Shown: positions 25,754 through 34,359 of the stretch, piece after piece
Position numbering within the stretch: the first letter of the stretch is position 1
Layout of the letters: each line of letters begins with the position of its first letter
Assembly: GCA_000432735.1 (NCBI GenBank)
Contig: FR887769.1
Coordinates: 1-39,862, forward strand
Direction: 5' to 3'
Origin: Bacteroides sp. CAG:443
GTDB lineage: Bacteria; Bacteroidota; Bacteroidia; Bacteroidales; Bacteroidaceae
DNA length: 39,862 bases
The notes under the pieces: model-generated
Told to the model about the DNA's origin: nothing
The model's database searches: none
What the model saw: only the letters and a program-made list of their open reading frames with translations
Translations under genes and position numbers: made by a program

Positions 25754-27664
25754 TTACTTTTTGCGTTTGCTTCGTTTGGCCCAGCCTTCTTCTGCAAAAT
25801 CTGGCTCTTCACCACGCAGGGGGCGGCTGTCGTTCTGGAAAAACTGCTTCCAGTCGTCTTTCTTCTTAGGACCACGTGCGGCTGTATAGCCTCGCTCTTC
25901 ACGGCTCGGCTTATCCTTTTTCTTATCGGCTTTTGTTTCTTTTCTCTTGGCCGATTTTTCTTCCTTTACGTTTTCCTTGCTGCGTTTCTTTCCGCTCTTG
26001 TCGCTTTTGCCCGTATTTTCTCCAGCCATTTCTACAATCACCTTACGGCCTTTGTTCAGTGTCACCTTGTTCAGTGCTTTCAACACCATCGGAGCCTGGT
26101 TCTCGGCTACCTCGAAAAAGGAGAAATTCTGCATCAGGTCAATACGGCCTATCTGGATATGTTCTTTCTTCAGGTTCCGGTTAATCAGTTCAATGATCTG
26201 ATTGGCATAGAAACCATCTGTCTTTCCTAAGTTCAGGAACAGTCGGGCGTAGCCTTTTTCGGCTTTGCGTGCCACTTTTTCACGGTCGCTTCCGCGGTCT
26301 TTCCGCTCTTTGGGCTCGCTGCTCTTTTCGCTTGCTTTGGGCTGTTCTATTTCCGGCGCATTTTTATAATACTCCAGGAAGCGGTTGAATTCCATCGACA
26401 CCACTCGCTTGATAAGGTCTTCCTTGCTCAGCCATTCCAGCTTACGGTAAATGCCCGGCAGGAATGCTTCGATTTCCTCTTCGTTGACTTTTACCTTTTC
26501 GATGTCATCGATTACTTTGATGAGCTGCTGTTCGCAGATTTCCTTTCCGCTGGGCAGTGTACTGATGGTAAATTTCTTGTTGATGATACGCTCTATCTCA
26601 CGCATCTTGCCTTTTTCCCTCAGGTTGATGATGGCAATGGAAATACCAGTCTTTCCGGCGCGCCCGGTACGGCCGCTTCGGTGTGTATAGCTTTCCGTAT
26701 CATCGGGAAGACCGTAATTGATGACATGAGTCAGATCGTTTACGTCCAGTCCACGTGCTGCCACATCGGTAGCTACCAGCAGCTGAAGGTGACGCTGGCG
26801 GAACTTCTGCATCACCAGGTCACGCTGTGCCTGACTCAGTTCGCCATGCAAGGAATCGGCATTGTATCCGTCCTGAATCAGCTTGTCGGCTATCTCCTGA
26901 GTCTCTTTACGGGTGCGGCAGAAAATGATACCGTAAATTTGTGGATAATAATCTACAACTCGCTTCAAAGCCAAGTATTTATCTTTTGCATGTACGATGT
27001 AAGCGATGTGATGTACGTTCTTGCTTCCTTCGTTTTTTGTTCCGATAGTAATTTCCTTGGCATCATGCAGATACGTTTTGGCGATGCGGGCTATTTCCGG
27101 ACTCATGGTAGCCGAGAACATCAAGGTGTTCCGGTCTTCGGGAACTTGTTCCAGAATGGCGTTGATGCTGTCGGTAAATCCCATGTTCAGCATTTCATCC
27201 GCTTCGTCCATTACTACGTCGCGTATTGTTTCCAGATGCGCTACCTTGCGCTCCATCAAGTCTATCAAACGTCCCGGAGTAGCAACAATGATATGTACTC
27301 CTTGTTTCAGACTGCGTATCTGGCTTTCAATAGAAGAGCCTCCGTATACGGGAAGAATCTTTAAATCGGTAATGTATTTAGAGTAATCGGTCAAATCGCC
27401 TGCTATCTGTAAGCAGAGCTCTCGTGTAGGACAAAGTACCAGTGCTTGTGGTATACGATGCTTTACATCAATTTTTTGTATCAGCGGCAGACCAAATGCG
27501 GCTGTTTTTCCGGTTCCGGTTTGTGCCAGAGCCACTACGTCGTTGCGGTTTCCTAACAGATACGGTATAACTTCTTCTTGTACAGGCATGGGATTTTCGT
27601 AACCCATTTCCTCGATTGCCTGGCGTATTTCTGCGGAAACGCCGAGTTCTTCAAATGTCTTCAT
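25754..27664 (-). CDS. DEAD-box RNA helicase
   Basis: This is a 636-residue ATP-dependent RNA helicase of the DeaD/CsdA type. Visible motifs are the Q motif with GYENPMPVQ, Walker A AQTGTGKT (47-54), PTREL, DEAD at 153-156, SAT (FSATMSPE) and HRSGRTGRAG. After the helicase core come a DbpA-like RNA-binding domain (about 480-560) and a long Lys/Glu-rich basic tail. It probably works in ribosome assembly and RNA decay, with a role in the cold known for relatives. A TATCTTTG -7 box (27690-27697) lies 25 bases before the ATG. Confidence 0.95.
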   Translation of the reverse strand: MKTFEELGVSAEIRQAIEEMGYENPMPVQEEVIPYLLGNRNDVVALAQTGTGKTAAFGLPLIQKIDVKHRIPQALVLCPTRELCLQIAGDLTDYSKYITDLKILPVYGGSSIESQIRSLKQGVHIIVATPGRLIDLMERKVAHLETIRDVVMDEADEMLNMGFTDSINAILEQVPEDRNTLMFSATMSPEIARIAKTYLHDAKEITIGTKNEGSKNVHHIAYIVHAKDKYLALKRVVDYYPQIYGIIFCRTRKETQEIADKLIQDGYNADSLHGELSQAQRDLVMQKFRQRHLQLLVATDVAARGLDVNDLTHVINYGLPDDTESYTHRSGRTGRAGKTGISIAIINLREKGKMREIERIINKKFTISTLPSGKEICEQQLIKVIDDIEKVKVNEEEIEAFLPGIYRKLEWLSKEDLIKRVVSMEFNRFLEYYKNAPEIEQPKASEKSSEPKERKDRGSDREKVARKAEKGYARLFLNLGKTDGFYANQIIELINRNLKKEHIQIGRIDLMQNFSFFEVAENQAPMVLKALNKVTLNKGRKVIVEMAGENTGKSDKSGKKRSKENVKEEKSAKRKETKADKKKDKPSREERGYTAARGPKKKDDWKQFFQNDSRPLRGEEPDFAEEGWAKRSKRKK

Positions 27665-27689
27665 TTATTTCAAATATCTAATTCGGCTG

Positions 27690-27697
27690 CAAAGATA
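27690..27697 (-). promoter_or_regulatory. -7 box of the DEAD-box helicase gene
   Basis: TATCTTTG on the minus strand, 25 bases before the ATG; no clear -33 box. Confidence 0.45.
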
Positions 27698-27759
27698 CGG
27701 ACAATTAATGGATTATCGGCTATAAGAGTTGTTTATTCTTTGCTATTTGACAGCCTTTT

Positions 27760-27784
27760 ACCGGAAGAGCTTTACTCTTCCGGT
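27760..27784 (-). terminator. Hairpin spanning the HTH gene stop codon
   Basis: ACCGGAAGAG (27760-27769) pairs perfectly with CTCTTCCGGT (27775-27784). The last codons and the TAA of the HTH gene lie within it. It lacks a real T run on either strand, so it may act as an RNA-stabilising end or a weak terminator. Confidence 0.5.
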
Positions 27785-27981
27785 CTGTATTCTAATATAT
27801 CTCCCGGCTGGCAATCGAGTGCTTTGCAGATTGCCTCCAGGGTAGAAAATCGGACTGCTTTGGCTTTTCCTGTTTTCAGGATGGAAAGATTGGCGGGGGT
27901 AAGGTCGATTCTTTCGGCAAGCTCTCCCAGCGAAATCTTCCGTTTTGCCATCATCACATCAAGGTTTACTATAATCGGCAT
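27772..27981 (-). CDS. Cro/CI-type HTH regulator (YozG-like)
   Basis: This 69-residue protein is almost entirely an XRE-family helix-turn-helix (MAKRKISLGELAERIDLTPA, then NLSILKTGKAKAVRFSTLEAI). Small regulators of this YozG-like type are commonly found beside DUF2975 membrane proteins. The ATG at 27981 (MPIIVNLDVM) is preferred because a start at 28014 would overlap the upstream gene by 28 bases. It is the last gene of a five-gene operon and is the best candidate for binding the TATCG-N5-CGATA sites at the operon promoter. Confidence 0.9.
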   Translation of the reverse strand: MPIIVNLDVMMAKRKISLGELAERIDLTPANLSILKTGKAKAVRFSTLEAICKALDCQPGDILEYRPEE

Positions 27982-27986
27982 ACAGT

Positions 27987-28220
27987 TTATTTGTTGTTTA
28001 GTCTTTTCCACCATTTGGTATAACGGTGGGTTAATTTATAATAGGCAAAAGCCCCGGCATAAAGCCATATCAAGCTTGCAAATATACGCAGAAACCTGTT
28101 CTCCAAAAGCGGATAAAAGGTGAGGAAGCAAATCAATTCTAATACGATGAGTGTGGCAAGAAAACTTATAATAATGTAAATGGCTGCCATCGGGCGTGAA
28201 TAATTGCTTTTCGGTTTCAT
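27987..28220 (-). CDS. Small membrane protein, unknown function
   Basis: This 77-residue protein has two hydrophobic helices (about 12-35 and 43-62) and a basic, aromatic tail (HRYTKWWKRLNNK). I do not recognise a family. It lies 13 bases downstream of the DUF2975 gene and ends 5 bases before the HTH gene, so it is part of the same operon and may help its membrane partners. Confidence 0.75.
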   Translation of the reverse strand: MKPKSNYSRPMAAIYIIISFLATLIVLELICFLTFYPLLENRFLRIFASLIWLYAGAFAYYKLTHRYTKWWKRLNNK

Positions 28221-28233
28221 AGGCGATATGTAG

Positions 28234-28875
28234 TTAAATGGTTAGGTCGTTCTCTTCCTTAATCTTTACGGCCTTGGCAAAGATTTCCGTAAGTAATACG
28301 ATCAGGATGACTAAATCCCATTGCAGGGGTATCGGGGTGACACCTATCACCTGATAACCCGGCAGGGATACTTGTGCAAGGACTGCCTGCTCGATGCTCC
28401 AGTTTAACAAGTACGAGAGTGAAATGGCTGCTAACTGGCCGTAAGCTATCCAGCGGAGCCACCAGATATTACGTCGGGAGAATACATCTTGTCGGGTGAT
28501 ACGTATAAGTACACGTATCAGGCAGTAGATACCATAAGTCGCTAATACGATGGTTGCCAAAGCTGCGAATATTATGGTGATTAACATGGTTGGAGTCTCT
28601 TTGATCAGACAGGTGATTGTTGAAACATGATACGGCATTCTTATAGTTTCACCGGGTAATTGCAAATTCAGACTATCGCTTGGACTGGAGATAGGAGTAA
28701 CTCTTACTTCTGCCCTGAATACGTGTGAATCTGCCTGTGTGCCGTAAGTAGAGCCAGCCTTTTGTCCATCTTCAAAGCCTTGCTTGAAATCTTTGAGATT
28801 ACTGCCTATGGCAAAAAAGATATTCAGTGCTATGGCAAAAATGGCCAATATACCTAATATGCTGATGTGTTTCAT
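28234..28875 (-). CDS. DUF2975 family membrane protein
   Basis: This 213-residue membrane protein has about four hydrophobic segments: one at 5-25, one at about 95-120, and two toward the C-terminus, with the VFSRRNIWWLRWIAYGQL stretch typical of DUF2975. An exported loop at about 30-90 separates the first two. DUF2975 proteins are regularly encoded next to a YozG-like HTH protein, as here; their role is unknown. Confidence 0.82.
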   Translation of the reverse strand: MKHISILGILAIFAIALNIFFAIGSNLKDFKQGFEDGQKAGSTYGTQADSHVFRAEVRVTPISSPSDSLNLQLPGETIRMPYHVSTITCLIKETPTMLITIIFAALATIVLATYGIYCLIRVLIRITRQDVFSRRNIWWLRWIAYGQLAAISLSYLLNWSIEQAVLAQVSLPGYQVIGVTPIPLQWDLVILIVLLTEIFAKAVKIKEENDLTI

Positions 28876-28887
28876 AAATTCGGGGTA

Positions 28888-29703
28888 TTATTCGATTGTA
28901 CTTGTGGGTTGTTCTTCTCTCCATGTTGCAGGCTGTGGAAGCAGTCTTTGGATGTACTTGATGCATACGAAAGTGAGTATCGCTCCCGCAACCGCCATGA
29001 GTGCAGCTCCTTCGGGGCCGTAGGTGGAAACCATTGTAGCATTCGGATCATCGGAAAGCCAAAAGCTGACAACGGCAGTACTATTGTTGACGAAGTGCAT
29101 CAATATGCCGGGGAGCAGACTACCTGTATGATAATAGACCCAGCCTAGGGCCAGTCCTACTACGAAAGCAAAAGGAGCTTGTACCCAGTTTCCATGTACG
29201 ATACCGAATATCAGTGACGATACAACAATAGCCCAGAGCGGCTTTTTCCATTTGCGCAGCAGATGTCCCTGGATGGCTCCCCGGAACAATAGCTCTTCTA
29301 CAATAGGGGCCATAATCGTGATTGCCACGATTCCCAGTGGATGCTGCATCATCATGGCGAAAGTTTCCTGCATGTTATTGGGCAAGTCGGCCAGTTCGTT
29401 CAGGTAATTGCTCCACAACCCCATACCTACGATTAATAGGATAGCGGCAATCAGGACCTTACCGGAGTTGTAATACGCCCAAGTTTTTCGGTCGAGCGGT
29501 ACATATTTTCCCACTATCAGATGAATACCTACCGCGGCTGTAGATAGAACCTGTGCCAGCAGAATGAGGGTTATGTAAGTAGAGTCGGTGGGTTGAGGTA
29601 ATTCTGTGGTATGATGGAAGATCATATATCCGCACAGGAAAACTCCCATGAATGCCAGTTGGTAGGCAAAATAGTATAGCAATAATTTGATGGTGCGTCC
29701 CAT
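28888..29703 (-). CDS. CPBP family intramembrane metalloprotease
   Basis: This 271-residue multi-pass protein has the Rce1/CPBP (Abi) signatures: EELLFRG with Glu-Glu at about 136-137 and Arg at 141, FGIVHGN at about 165-171, and a second His in MHFVNN. All the likely catalytic residues are present. Relatives cleave prenylated proteins or peptides, and some protect bacteria from their own bacteriocins. It is the second gene of the operon, between the DUF3836 protein and the DUF2975 protein. Confidence 0.9.
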   Translation of the reverse strand: MGRTIKLLLYYFAYQLAFMGVFLCGYMIFHHTTELPQPTDSTYITLILLAQVLSTAAVGIHLIVGKYVPLDRKTWAYYNSGKVLIAAILLIVGMGLWSNYLNELADLPNNMQETFAMMMQHPLGIVAITIMAPIVEELLFRGAIQGHLLRKWKKPLWAIVVSSLIFGIVHGNWVQAPFAFVVGLALGWVYYHTGSLLPGILMHFVNNSTAVVSFWLSDDPNATMVSTYGPEGAALMAVAGAILTFVCIKYIQRLLPQPATWREEQPTSTIE

Positions 29704-29719
29704 AATAATTGAATTTTAA

Positions 29720-30160
29720 TTATTTGTTATTTTCACTTATTTCGCAGGCAGATGAACGGCTATAATAAGTCAATAAAGCATTCGAACTGTCTACATAATA
29801 AACACTTTGTTGGCGATTACGCTCAAAGTTACAAAAAAGTTTGTCCCATTCGGCATAATCCATGATACATATCGAGTCATTCGACATAATAGTGAGCAGA
29901 TAGGCGGGTGTCCACATCTGTTGTCGCAAATTCCATCGATATGCTTTCTTCTCGGTCAGTCGTCCTTGTTCGTCGTACCGGTACTCGTATTTCCATTTTG
30001 GAGTAAGTGTTTTGCCGTCTTCATTCAGGGTAGAAACAATCAACCCGTTGTCTGTTTCTCCATAAATGAAAGTTTCTTTTGCGTTTGCCTTTGTGACTGT
30101 TAGTGTCATCAGGGTGAAGAGGCTTGCCATAGCTGCTTTTTTTAGTAATGTCTTTTTCAT
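29720..30160 (-). CDS. DUF3836-like small exported protein
   Basis: This 146-residue protein has a signal peptide (1-26, MKKTLLKKAAMASLF, ending TKANA). The mature part holds YEYRYDEQGRLTEKKAYRWN, a repeat-like segment typical of the Bacteroides-restricted DUF3836 family, function unknown. The ATG at 30160 is chosen because it starts a clean signal peptide; the longer frame upstream runs into the promoter. It is the first gene of the operon. Confidence 0.8.
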   Translation of the reverse strand: MKKTLLKKAAMASLFTLMTLTVTKANAKETFIYGETDNGLIVSTLNEDGKTLTPKWKYEYRYDEQGRLTEKKAYRWNLRQQMWTPAYLLTIMSNDSICIMDYAEWDKLFCNFERNRQQSVYYVDSSNALLTYYSRSSACEISENNK

Positions 30161-30208
30161 AATTGCATTGTGTTTGTGGTTCTTAATTATTTTATCTGTG
30201 TTTGTTTT

Positions 30209-30234
30209 CGATAAATATTTATCGTTTTTCGATA
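30209..30234. promoter_or_regulatory. Operator A: TATCG-N5-CGATA with overlapping palindrome
   Basis: TATCG-TTTTT-CGATA lies at 30220-30234, and the perfect 16-base palindrome CGATAAATATTTATCG at 30209-30224 shares its left half. It covers the expected start of transcription of the DUF3836-to-HTH operon, which fits repression. Confidence 0.65.
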
Positions 30235-30236
30235 TG

Positions 30237-30266
30237 CAAATGTAGATATTATTTTTAGAGTACAAA
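30237..30266 (-). promoter_or_regulatory. Promoter of the DUF3836-CPBP-DUF2975-HTH operon
   Basis: TTTG (30266-30263) and TACATTTG (30244-30237) on the minus strand are 18 bases apart, a near-consensus Bacteroidales promoter. Operator A lies over the start point and operator B upstream of the -33 box. Confidence 0.7.
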
Positions 30267-30284
30267 AGAAAATCAGGAAATATT

Positions 30285-30299
30285 TATCGTTTTTCGATA
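30285..30299. promoter_or_regulatory. Operator B: TATCG-N5-CGATA
   Basis: An identical copy of the 15-base TATCG-TTTTT-CGATA site, 65 bases from the first. It lies between the operon promoter and the divergent GH97 gene, so it could affect both. Confidence 0.6.
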
Positions 30300-30442
30300 A
30301 ATTTTCCGATTTATGTTGAAATATCCTTCAAAAGCTCTTATAAAAGATGTACAAGAAGTTTTTCGGAAAGAGACTGAGTCTATATTAGGAGATTATTGTT
30401 ATCTTTACCAGCACATTCATTTTGTTAACCAGTAAAGATATT

Positions 30443-32551
30443 ATGAAAAAACTTATTCTATCTGTAATGATAAGTCTGTTCGTCGTGGGATTTTCTTTTG
30501 CCCAGACACTGACTTCACCTAATGGAAATTTGGTCATGGACTTTCATTTGTCGGCTGATAAAACTCCGGTTTATTCGTTGAAATATAAAGGAAAAGATGT
30601 TATCCGGGAAAGTAAGATGGGCTTCCAGATCCGTCCGTCGTTCGATTTCAGCAAGAATTTCCGTATCATAGAAACAAAAGAAACAGCGTCTGATACAAGC
30701 TGGAATCCTGTATGGGGACAGAACAGCGTCATTCGGGATAATCATAAAGAATTGTTTGTAGCCTTGGAACAAGAAGGTACGGGATGGTTGCTGAATATCC
30801 GTTTCCGCTTGTTCGATGATGGATTGGGATTCCGTTATGAATTTCCGGTGCAGAAGGAGTTGCGTCACTTTACCATCAATGAGGAGGTAACGGAGTTCCA
30901 GCTGGCAGGTGATCATAAGGCATTCTGGATTCCAGCCGACTACGATACCAATGAGTTTCAGATTACCACTTCCAAACTTTCGGAAGTCCCTCAGCTGATA
31001 GACAAGGCGCGCGATGAGGCCCTGGCTTGCAAGTCGCCTTCGCCTAATCTTGCCGTACAGACTCCGTTGATGCTGAAGTCGGACGATGGACTTTATATTA
31101 ATATTCATGAGGCGGCTTTGGTCAATTATCCTGCCATGCATCTGAATCTGGATCCACAGACTTTTCTGATGAGTTCACACCTTACCCCTGATAAAAACGG
31201 GGCAAAAGGATATATCCAGACTGGTAGTACTACTCCGTGGCGTACGATTGTAGTAAGCGACGATGCGCGTGATATCTTAGCTTCGAACCTGATTGTAAAT
31301 CTGAACGAACCTTGCAAACTGGAAGATACTTCTTGGATTAAGCCGACTAAATACGTGGGTGTATGGTGGGAATACTTTACGGGTGGAGGCTCTACCTGGG
31401 CTTATACCGATACGCAAGACATCGTAATAGGTAAGACTGATTATACCCAGTTGAAACCGAACGGACATCATGGTGCCAATACGGCTCATGTTAAGGAGTA
31501 TATCGACTTTGCAGCAAAGAATGGTTTCGATGCCATACTGGTAGAGGGATGGAATGAAGGCTGGGAAGACAATTATGCTCATGCCAAGGAATTTATATAC
31601 AGTTTCACTAAAGCTTATCCAGACTTCGACGTAAAGGAACTGCAACGTTATGCTGCATCGAAAGGAGTGAAAATTATTATGCACCATGAAACGACTTCGT
31701 CGGTGGCCGATTATGAACGTCAGATGCATGATGCGTTCCGCTTCATGAAAGAAAATGGTTACGATGCGGTAAAGACGGGTTACGTAGGACCGATCATTCC
31801 GCGTAGCGAACATCACGACGGACAGTGGATGGTGAACCATTACAATCGGGTAGCTGAGACGGCTGCGAAGTATCATATTATGGTTGATTCACATGAAGCC
31901 GTACGTCCTACGGGTATGTATCGTACGTATCCCAACTGGATTGCTCAGGAATCAGCGCGTGGTACGGAGTTTGAATCGTTCAATGGCATTCGCCCTGATC
32001 ACCAGACAATCTTGCCGTTTACCCGTCTGATGGGTGGTCCGATGGATTATACTCCGGGTATTTTTGAAGGTGACCTTTCTGTTTATGGCTCTAACAAAGC
32101 TAAGCTAGGTACTACGTTGGTAAAGCAGCTTGCACTCTATGTCACGATGTATAGTCCGCTGCAGATGGCAGCCGATTTATATCAGAATTATGAAAAATAT
32201 CCGGATGCTTTTCAGTTTATTAAAGATGTGGCGGTTGACTGGGACAATACCTATATTCTGGAGGCGGAACCGGGTGATTACATCACGATTGCCCGTAAGG
32301 CAAAAGGAAAGAACGAATGGTATGTGGGTGGAATTACCGATGAGAATAGTCGGGAAGCTGTGATCGACTTGAGTTTCCTTCCGGTAGGAAAGAAGTACGT
32401 GGCAACTATTTATGCTGACGGAAAAACAGCCGACTGGCGTACAAATCCCAAAGAATATGTGATTTCGACAAAGAAAGTGACCAGCAAAACGAAGTTGAAA
32501 CAGCGTCTTGCTCCGAGCGGTGGTGTAGCTATCAGCATTAAGGAATTGTAA
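30443..32551 (+). CDS. GH97 alpha-glucosidase, SusB-like
   Basis: This 702-residue exported glycoside hydrolase has a signal peptide at 1-20 (ending SFAQ). It matches the inverting GH97 subgroup of B. thetaiotaomicron SusB. E416 (HHETTSS), E485 (SHEAVRPTG) and E509 (RGTE) keep the 69- and 24-residue spacings of SusB E439, E508 and E532. Two of the three are calcium/base ligands in SusB and the last is the general acid. It should cleave alpha-linked glucose from starch oligomers in the periplasm. The ATG at 30443 (MKKLILSV) is chosen to start the signal peptide. No susC/susD genes lie beside it. Confidence 0.95.
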   Translation: MKKLILSVMISLFVVGFSFAQTLTSPNGNLVMDFHLSADKTPVYSLKYKGKDVIRESKMGFQIRPSFDFSKNFRIIETKETASDTSWNPVWGQNSVIRDNHKELFVALEQEGTGWLLNIRFRLFDDGLGFRYEFPVQKELRHFTINEEVTEFQLAGDHKAFWIPADYDTNEFQITTSKLSEVPQLIDKARDEALACKSPSPNLAVQTPLMLKSDDGLYINIHEAALVNYPAMHLNLDPQTFLMSSHLTPDKNGAKGYIQTGSTTPWRTIVVSDDARDILASNLIVNLNEPCKLEDTSWIKPTKYVGVWWEYFTGGGSTWAYTDTQDIVIGKTDYTQLKPNGHHGANTAHVKEYIDFAAKNGFDAILVEGWNEGWEDNYAHAKEFIYSFTKAYPDFDVKELQRYAASKGVKIIMHHETTSSVADYERQMHDAFRFMKENGYDAVKTGYVGPIIPRSEHHDGQWMVNHYNRVAETAAKYHIMVDSHEAVRPTGMYRTYPNWIAQESARGTEFESFNGIRPDHQTILPFTRLMGGPMDYTPGIFEGDLSVYGSNKAKLGTTLVKQLALYVTMYSPLQMAADLYQNYEKYPDAFQFIKDVAVDWDNTYILEAEPGDYITIARKAKGKNEWYVGGITDENSREAVIDLSFLPVGKKYVATIYADGKTADWRTNPKEYVISTKKVTSKTKLKQRLAPSGGVAISIKEL

Positions 32552-32577
32552 ATTGTTACTATTGTTTTTATAATTAT

Positions 32578-32758
32578 GCAGCTGTCTCAAAATAGAATTG
32601 AAAAAGTAAAAATCTTATAGATTAAAAACTTAGAAATAAAAATCTCCTGCTTTTAGCCCTATAAATGAAACAAACAAAGGCTAAAGCAGGAGATTTTCAT
32701 GTTCTCACTTATAGATTATAAAGTAACCTATCTCTGTTTTTCATCTTGAGATAGCCTC
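32578..32758. mobile_element. MITE-like element with IS-type ends
   Basis: The left end GCAGCTGTCTCAAAAT (32578) and the reverse complement of the right end GAGGCTATCTCAAGAT (32758) match at 12 of 16 positions. Sequences like GGCTGTCTCAAAA recall ends of Bacteroides insertion sequences. Inside are a long hairpin (32639-32697) and two direct CTTATAGATTA words (32614 and 32708). There is no transposase. I could not find clear target-site duplications. Confidence 0.5.
32639..32697. terminator. Bidirectional terminator between GH97 and ribF
   Basis: AAAATCTCCTGC and on (32639-32658) pairs with its complement ending GCAGGAGATTTT (32679-32697), with one bulged T. The stem has A and T flanks on both sides, so it can end both convergent transcripts. 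Confidence 0.75.
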
Positions 32759-32782
32759 TTTATTGTCTTATAGGAGGAATAC

Positions 32783-33709
32783 TTAGTTGGTTGATAGTAA
32801 TTGGGATACTGTTTCTCGGTCTGTATTCAATTGCGCAATCAGGCACTCCAGATTATCAAATTTTTGTTCCGGGCGAATGAACTCCATAAACTCTATTCGC
32901 ATGTGACGGTTATAAATATCTCCAGAGAAGTTAAGAATATGTACTTCGATACTTAAGTCGGAGCCATTGTCAACGGTTGGGCGATGTCCGATGTTTAACA
33001 TACCGGCATACTGTGTCCCGTCGATGTCGGCATATACAGCATATACACCTTCTTTGGGAATCAGTTTGTCGGAACAGGAGGGGAGGAGATTGGCTGTTGG
33101 AAATCCCAGCTTACGACCTACTTTATACCCGTCGACAACTGTTCCATCCAGATAATAGCGATAGCCCAGATAATGATTGGCATGCTGTATGTCTCCTTCC
33201 TTTAAAGCTTTACGTATAACAGACGAGCTGATGGATACTCCTTCTTCCACCAATGCTTGTGCGCGAACTACTTCCATATCCAGTTCCTTTCCATATTGGC
33301 AATAATCGTCGAATCCTTCGCTGCGGTTATGACCGAAGCGATGGTCGTAGCCGATGACCAGCACACGGACGTTAAAACGTTCACGAAGCAGTTGCATGAA
33401 TTGGCGTGCAGAGAGCAAGGACAATTCTTTGGTAAATGGAAGCATGATGCAATAATCTGCTTCCGTTTGCTGGATAAGAGTTGTTTTTTGTGGCAGACAA
33501 GTAAGCCATTGAGGGCGGTAATTACTTTGCATGACCTGACGTGGATGCACGGGAAAGGTTATCAGGGCGCTATGGAAGTTCCTTTGGCGGGCTTCTCTGC
33601 AAACCTGTTTGATAAGGAAACGATGGCCACGGTGTAGTCCGTCGAAGCAACCGATGGTTGCCACGCAAGGTGAAAGTATTTGCTTAATCTCGTCTGTTAT
33701 AATCTTCAT
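32783..33709 (-). CDS. ribF: Bifunctional riboflavin kinase / FAD synthetase
   Basis: This 308-residue enzyme makes FMN and then FAD. The N-terminal nucleotidyltransferase domain has GCFDGLHRGH (20-29) and GYDHRFGHNRSEGF. The C-terminal riboflavin kinase domain has GYKVGRKLGFPTANL and YAGMLNIGHRPT. Length and domains are normal. It lies 8 bases downstream of the HAD phosphatase, which may act on a flavin or other phosphate, but that link is inference. Confidence 0.97.
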   Translation of the reverse strand: MKIITDEIKQILSPCVATIGCFDGLHRGHRFLIKQVCREARQRNFHSALITFPVHPRQVMQSNYRPQWLTCLPQKTTLIQQTEADYCIMLPFTKELSLLSARQFMQLLRERFNVRVLVIGYDHRFGHNRSEGFDDYCQYGKELDMEVVRAQALVEEGVSISSSVIRKALKEGDIQHANHYLGYRYYLDGTVVDGYKVGRKLGFPTANLLPSCSDKLIPKEGVYAVYADIDGTQYAGMLNIGHRPTVDNGSDLSIEVHILNFSGDIYNRHMRIEFMEFIRPEQKFDNLECLIAQLNTDRETVSQLLSTN

Positions 33710-33717
33710 GTATGAAT

Positions 33718-34332
33718 TTATTTAAATAATTCACCGAGATCTGTTCCCGGTATATAGTGAGCAGCCTGCATGCCCGTTGAGGCTGCTGCCAGACAATTTG
33801 TCTCTGCGTCGTCTATGAACAATGTTTCTGCTGGTTGGAGACCGGCTTCCTGTAAAACTCTTTGGAAAATAGCGGGATCGGGTTTTGACAGGTGCATGCG
33901 ATACGACAGGAAAATACGCTCAAAGTACATTGTATAGTCTTTACCGTTACGGCAGAATGCATTCTTGTAACCATATTCCCAGTGAAGTTCGTTCGTATTA
34001 CTCAATAAAAATAGCCGGTAATGTTTGCTCAGTTCAGCGAGCAATAGGAGTTTTTCCTCAGGAATGGTAAGCAGCTCCATATTCCACATGCGGTCTATTT
34101 CCTCATCCGTAAGCGGTTTATTGATATGTTTACGTATAGCCTCACGAAATTCGGGCGTGCTTATTTTCCCGCACTCATAATCGCGGAAGAAGCCCAGCTC
34201 GTTAGTGCCTGTCAGCAGGTCACGCACATTGACTGCTCCCGCCTGTTCGAAGGCGCTGATACACCCTTCCAGATTCAGGTCTATCAGTACGCCTCCCCAG
34301 TCGAAGATGATATTTTTTATTTGTTCATTCAT
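33718..34332 (-). CDS. HAD superfamily (subfamily IA) hydrolase
   Basis: This 204-residue phosphatase has the nucleophile motif FDWGGVLID (Asp11), SNTNE as motif II, Lys in SKPDPAIF as motif III and DDAETN as motif IV. Motif I has Gly where many HADs have a second Asp, which is normal for the YihX-like group. It lies between the calcium ATPase and ribF in one operon. Substrate unknown. Confidence 0.9.
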   Translation of the reverse strand: MNEQIKNIIFDWGGVLIDLNLEGCISAFEQAGAVNVRDLLTGTNELGFFRDYECGKISTPEFREAIRKHINKPLTDEEIDRMWNMELLTIPEEKLLLLAELSKHYRLFLLSNTNELHWEYGYKNAFCRNGKDYTMYFERIFLSYRMHLSKPDPAIFQRVLQEAGLQPAETLFIDDAETNCLAAASTGMQAAHYIPGTDLGELFK

Positions 34333-34359
34333 GTCATACCCAATGTTTACGGCATTGAA

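Noticed and set aside
30209..30299. CRISPR-like repeat array
   Set aside because: Only two to three short palindromes are present, with no spacers of constant length and no cas genes; they fit operators.
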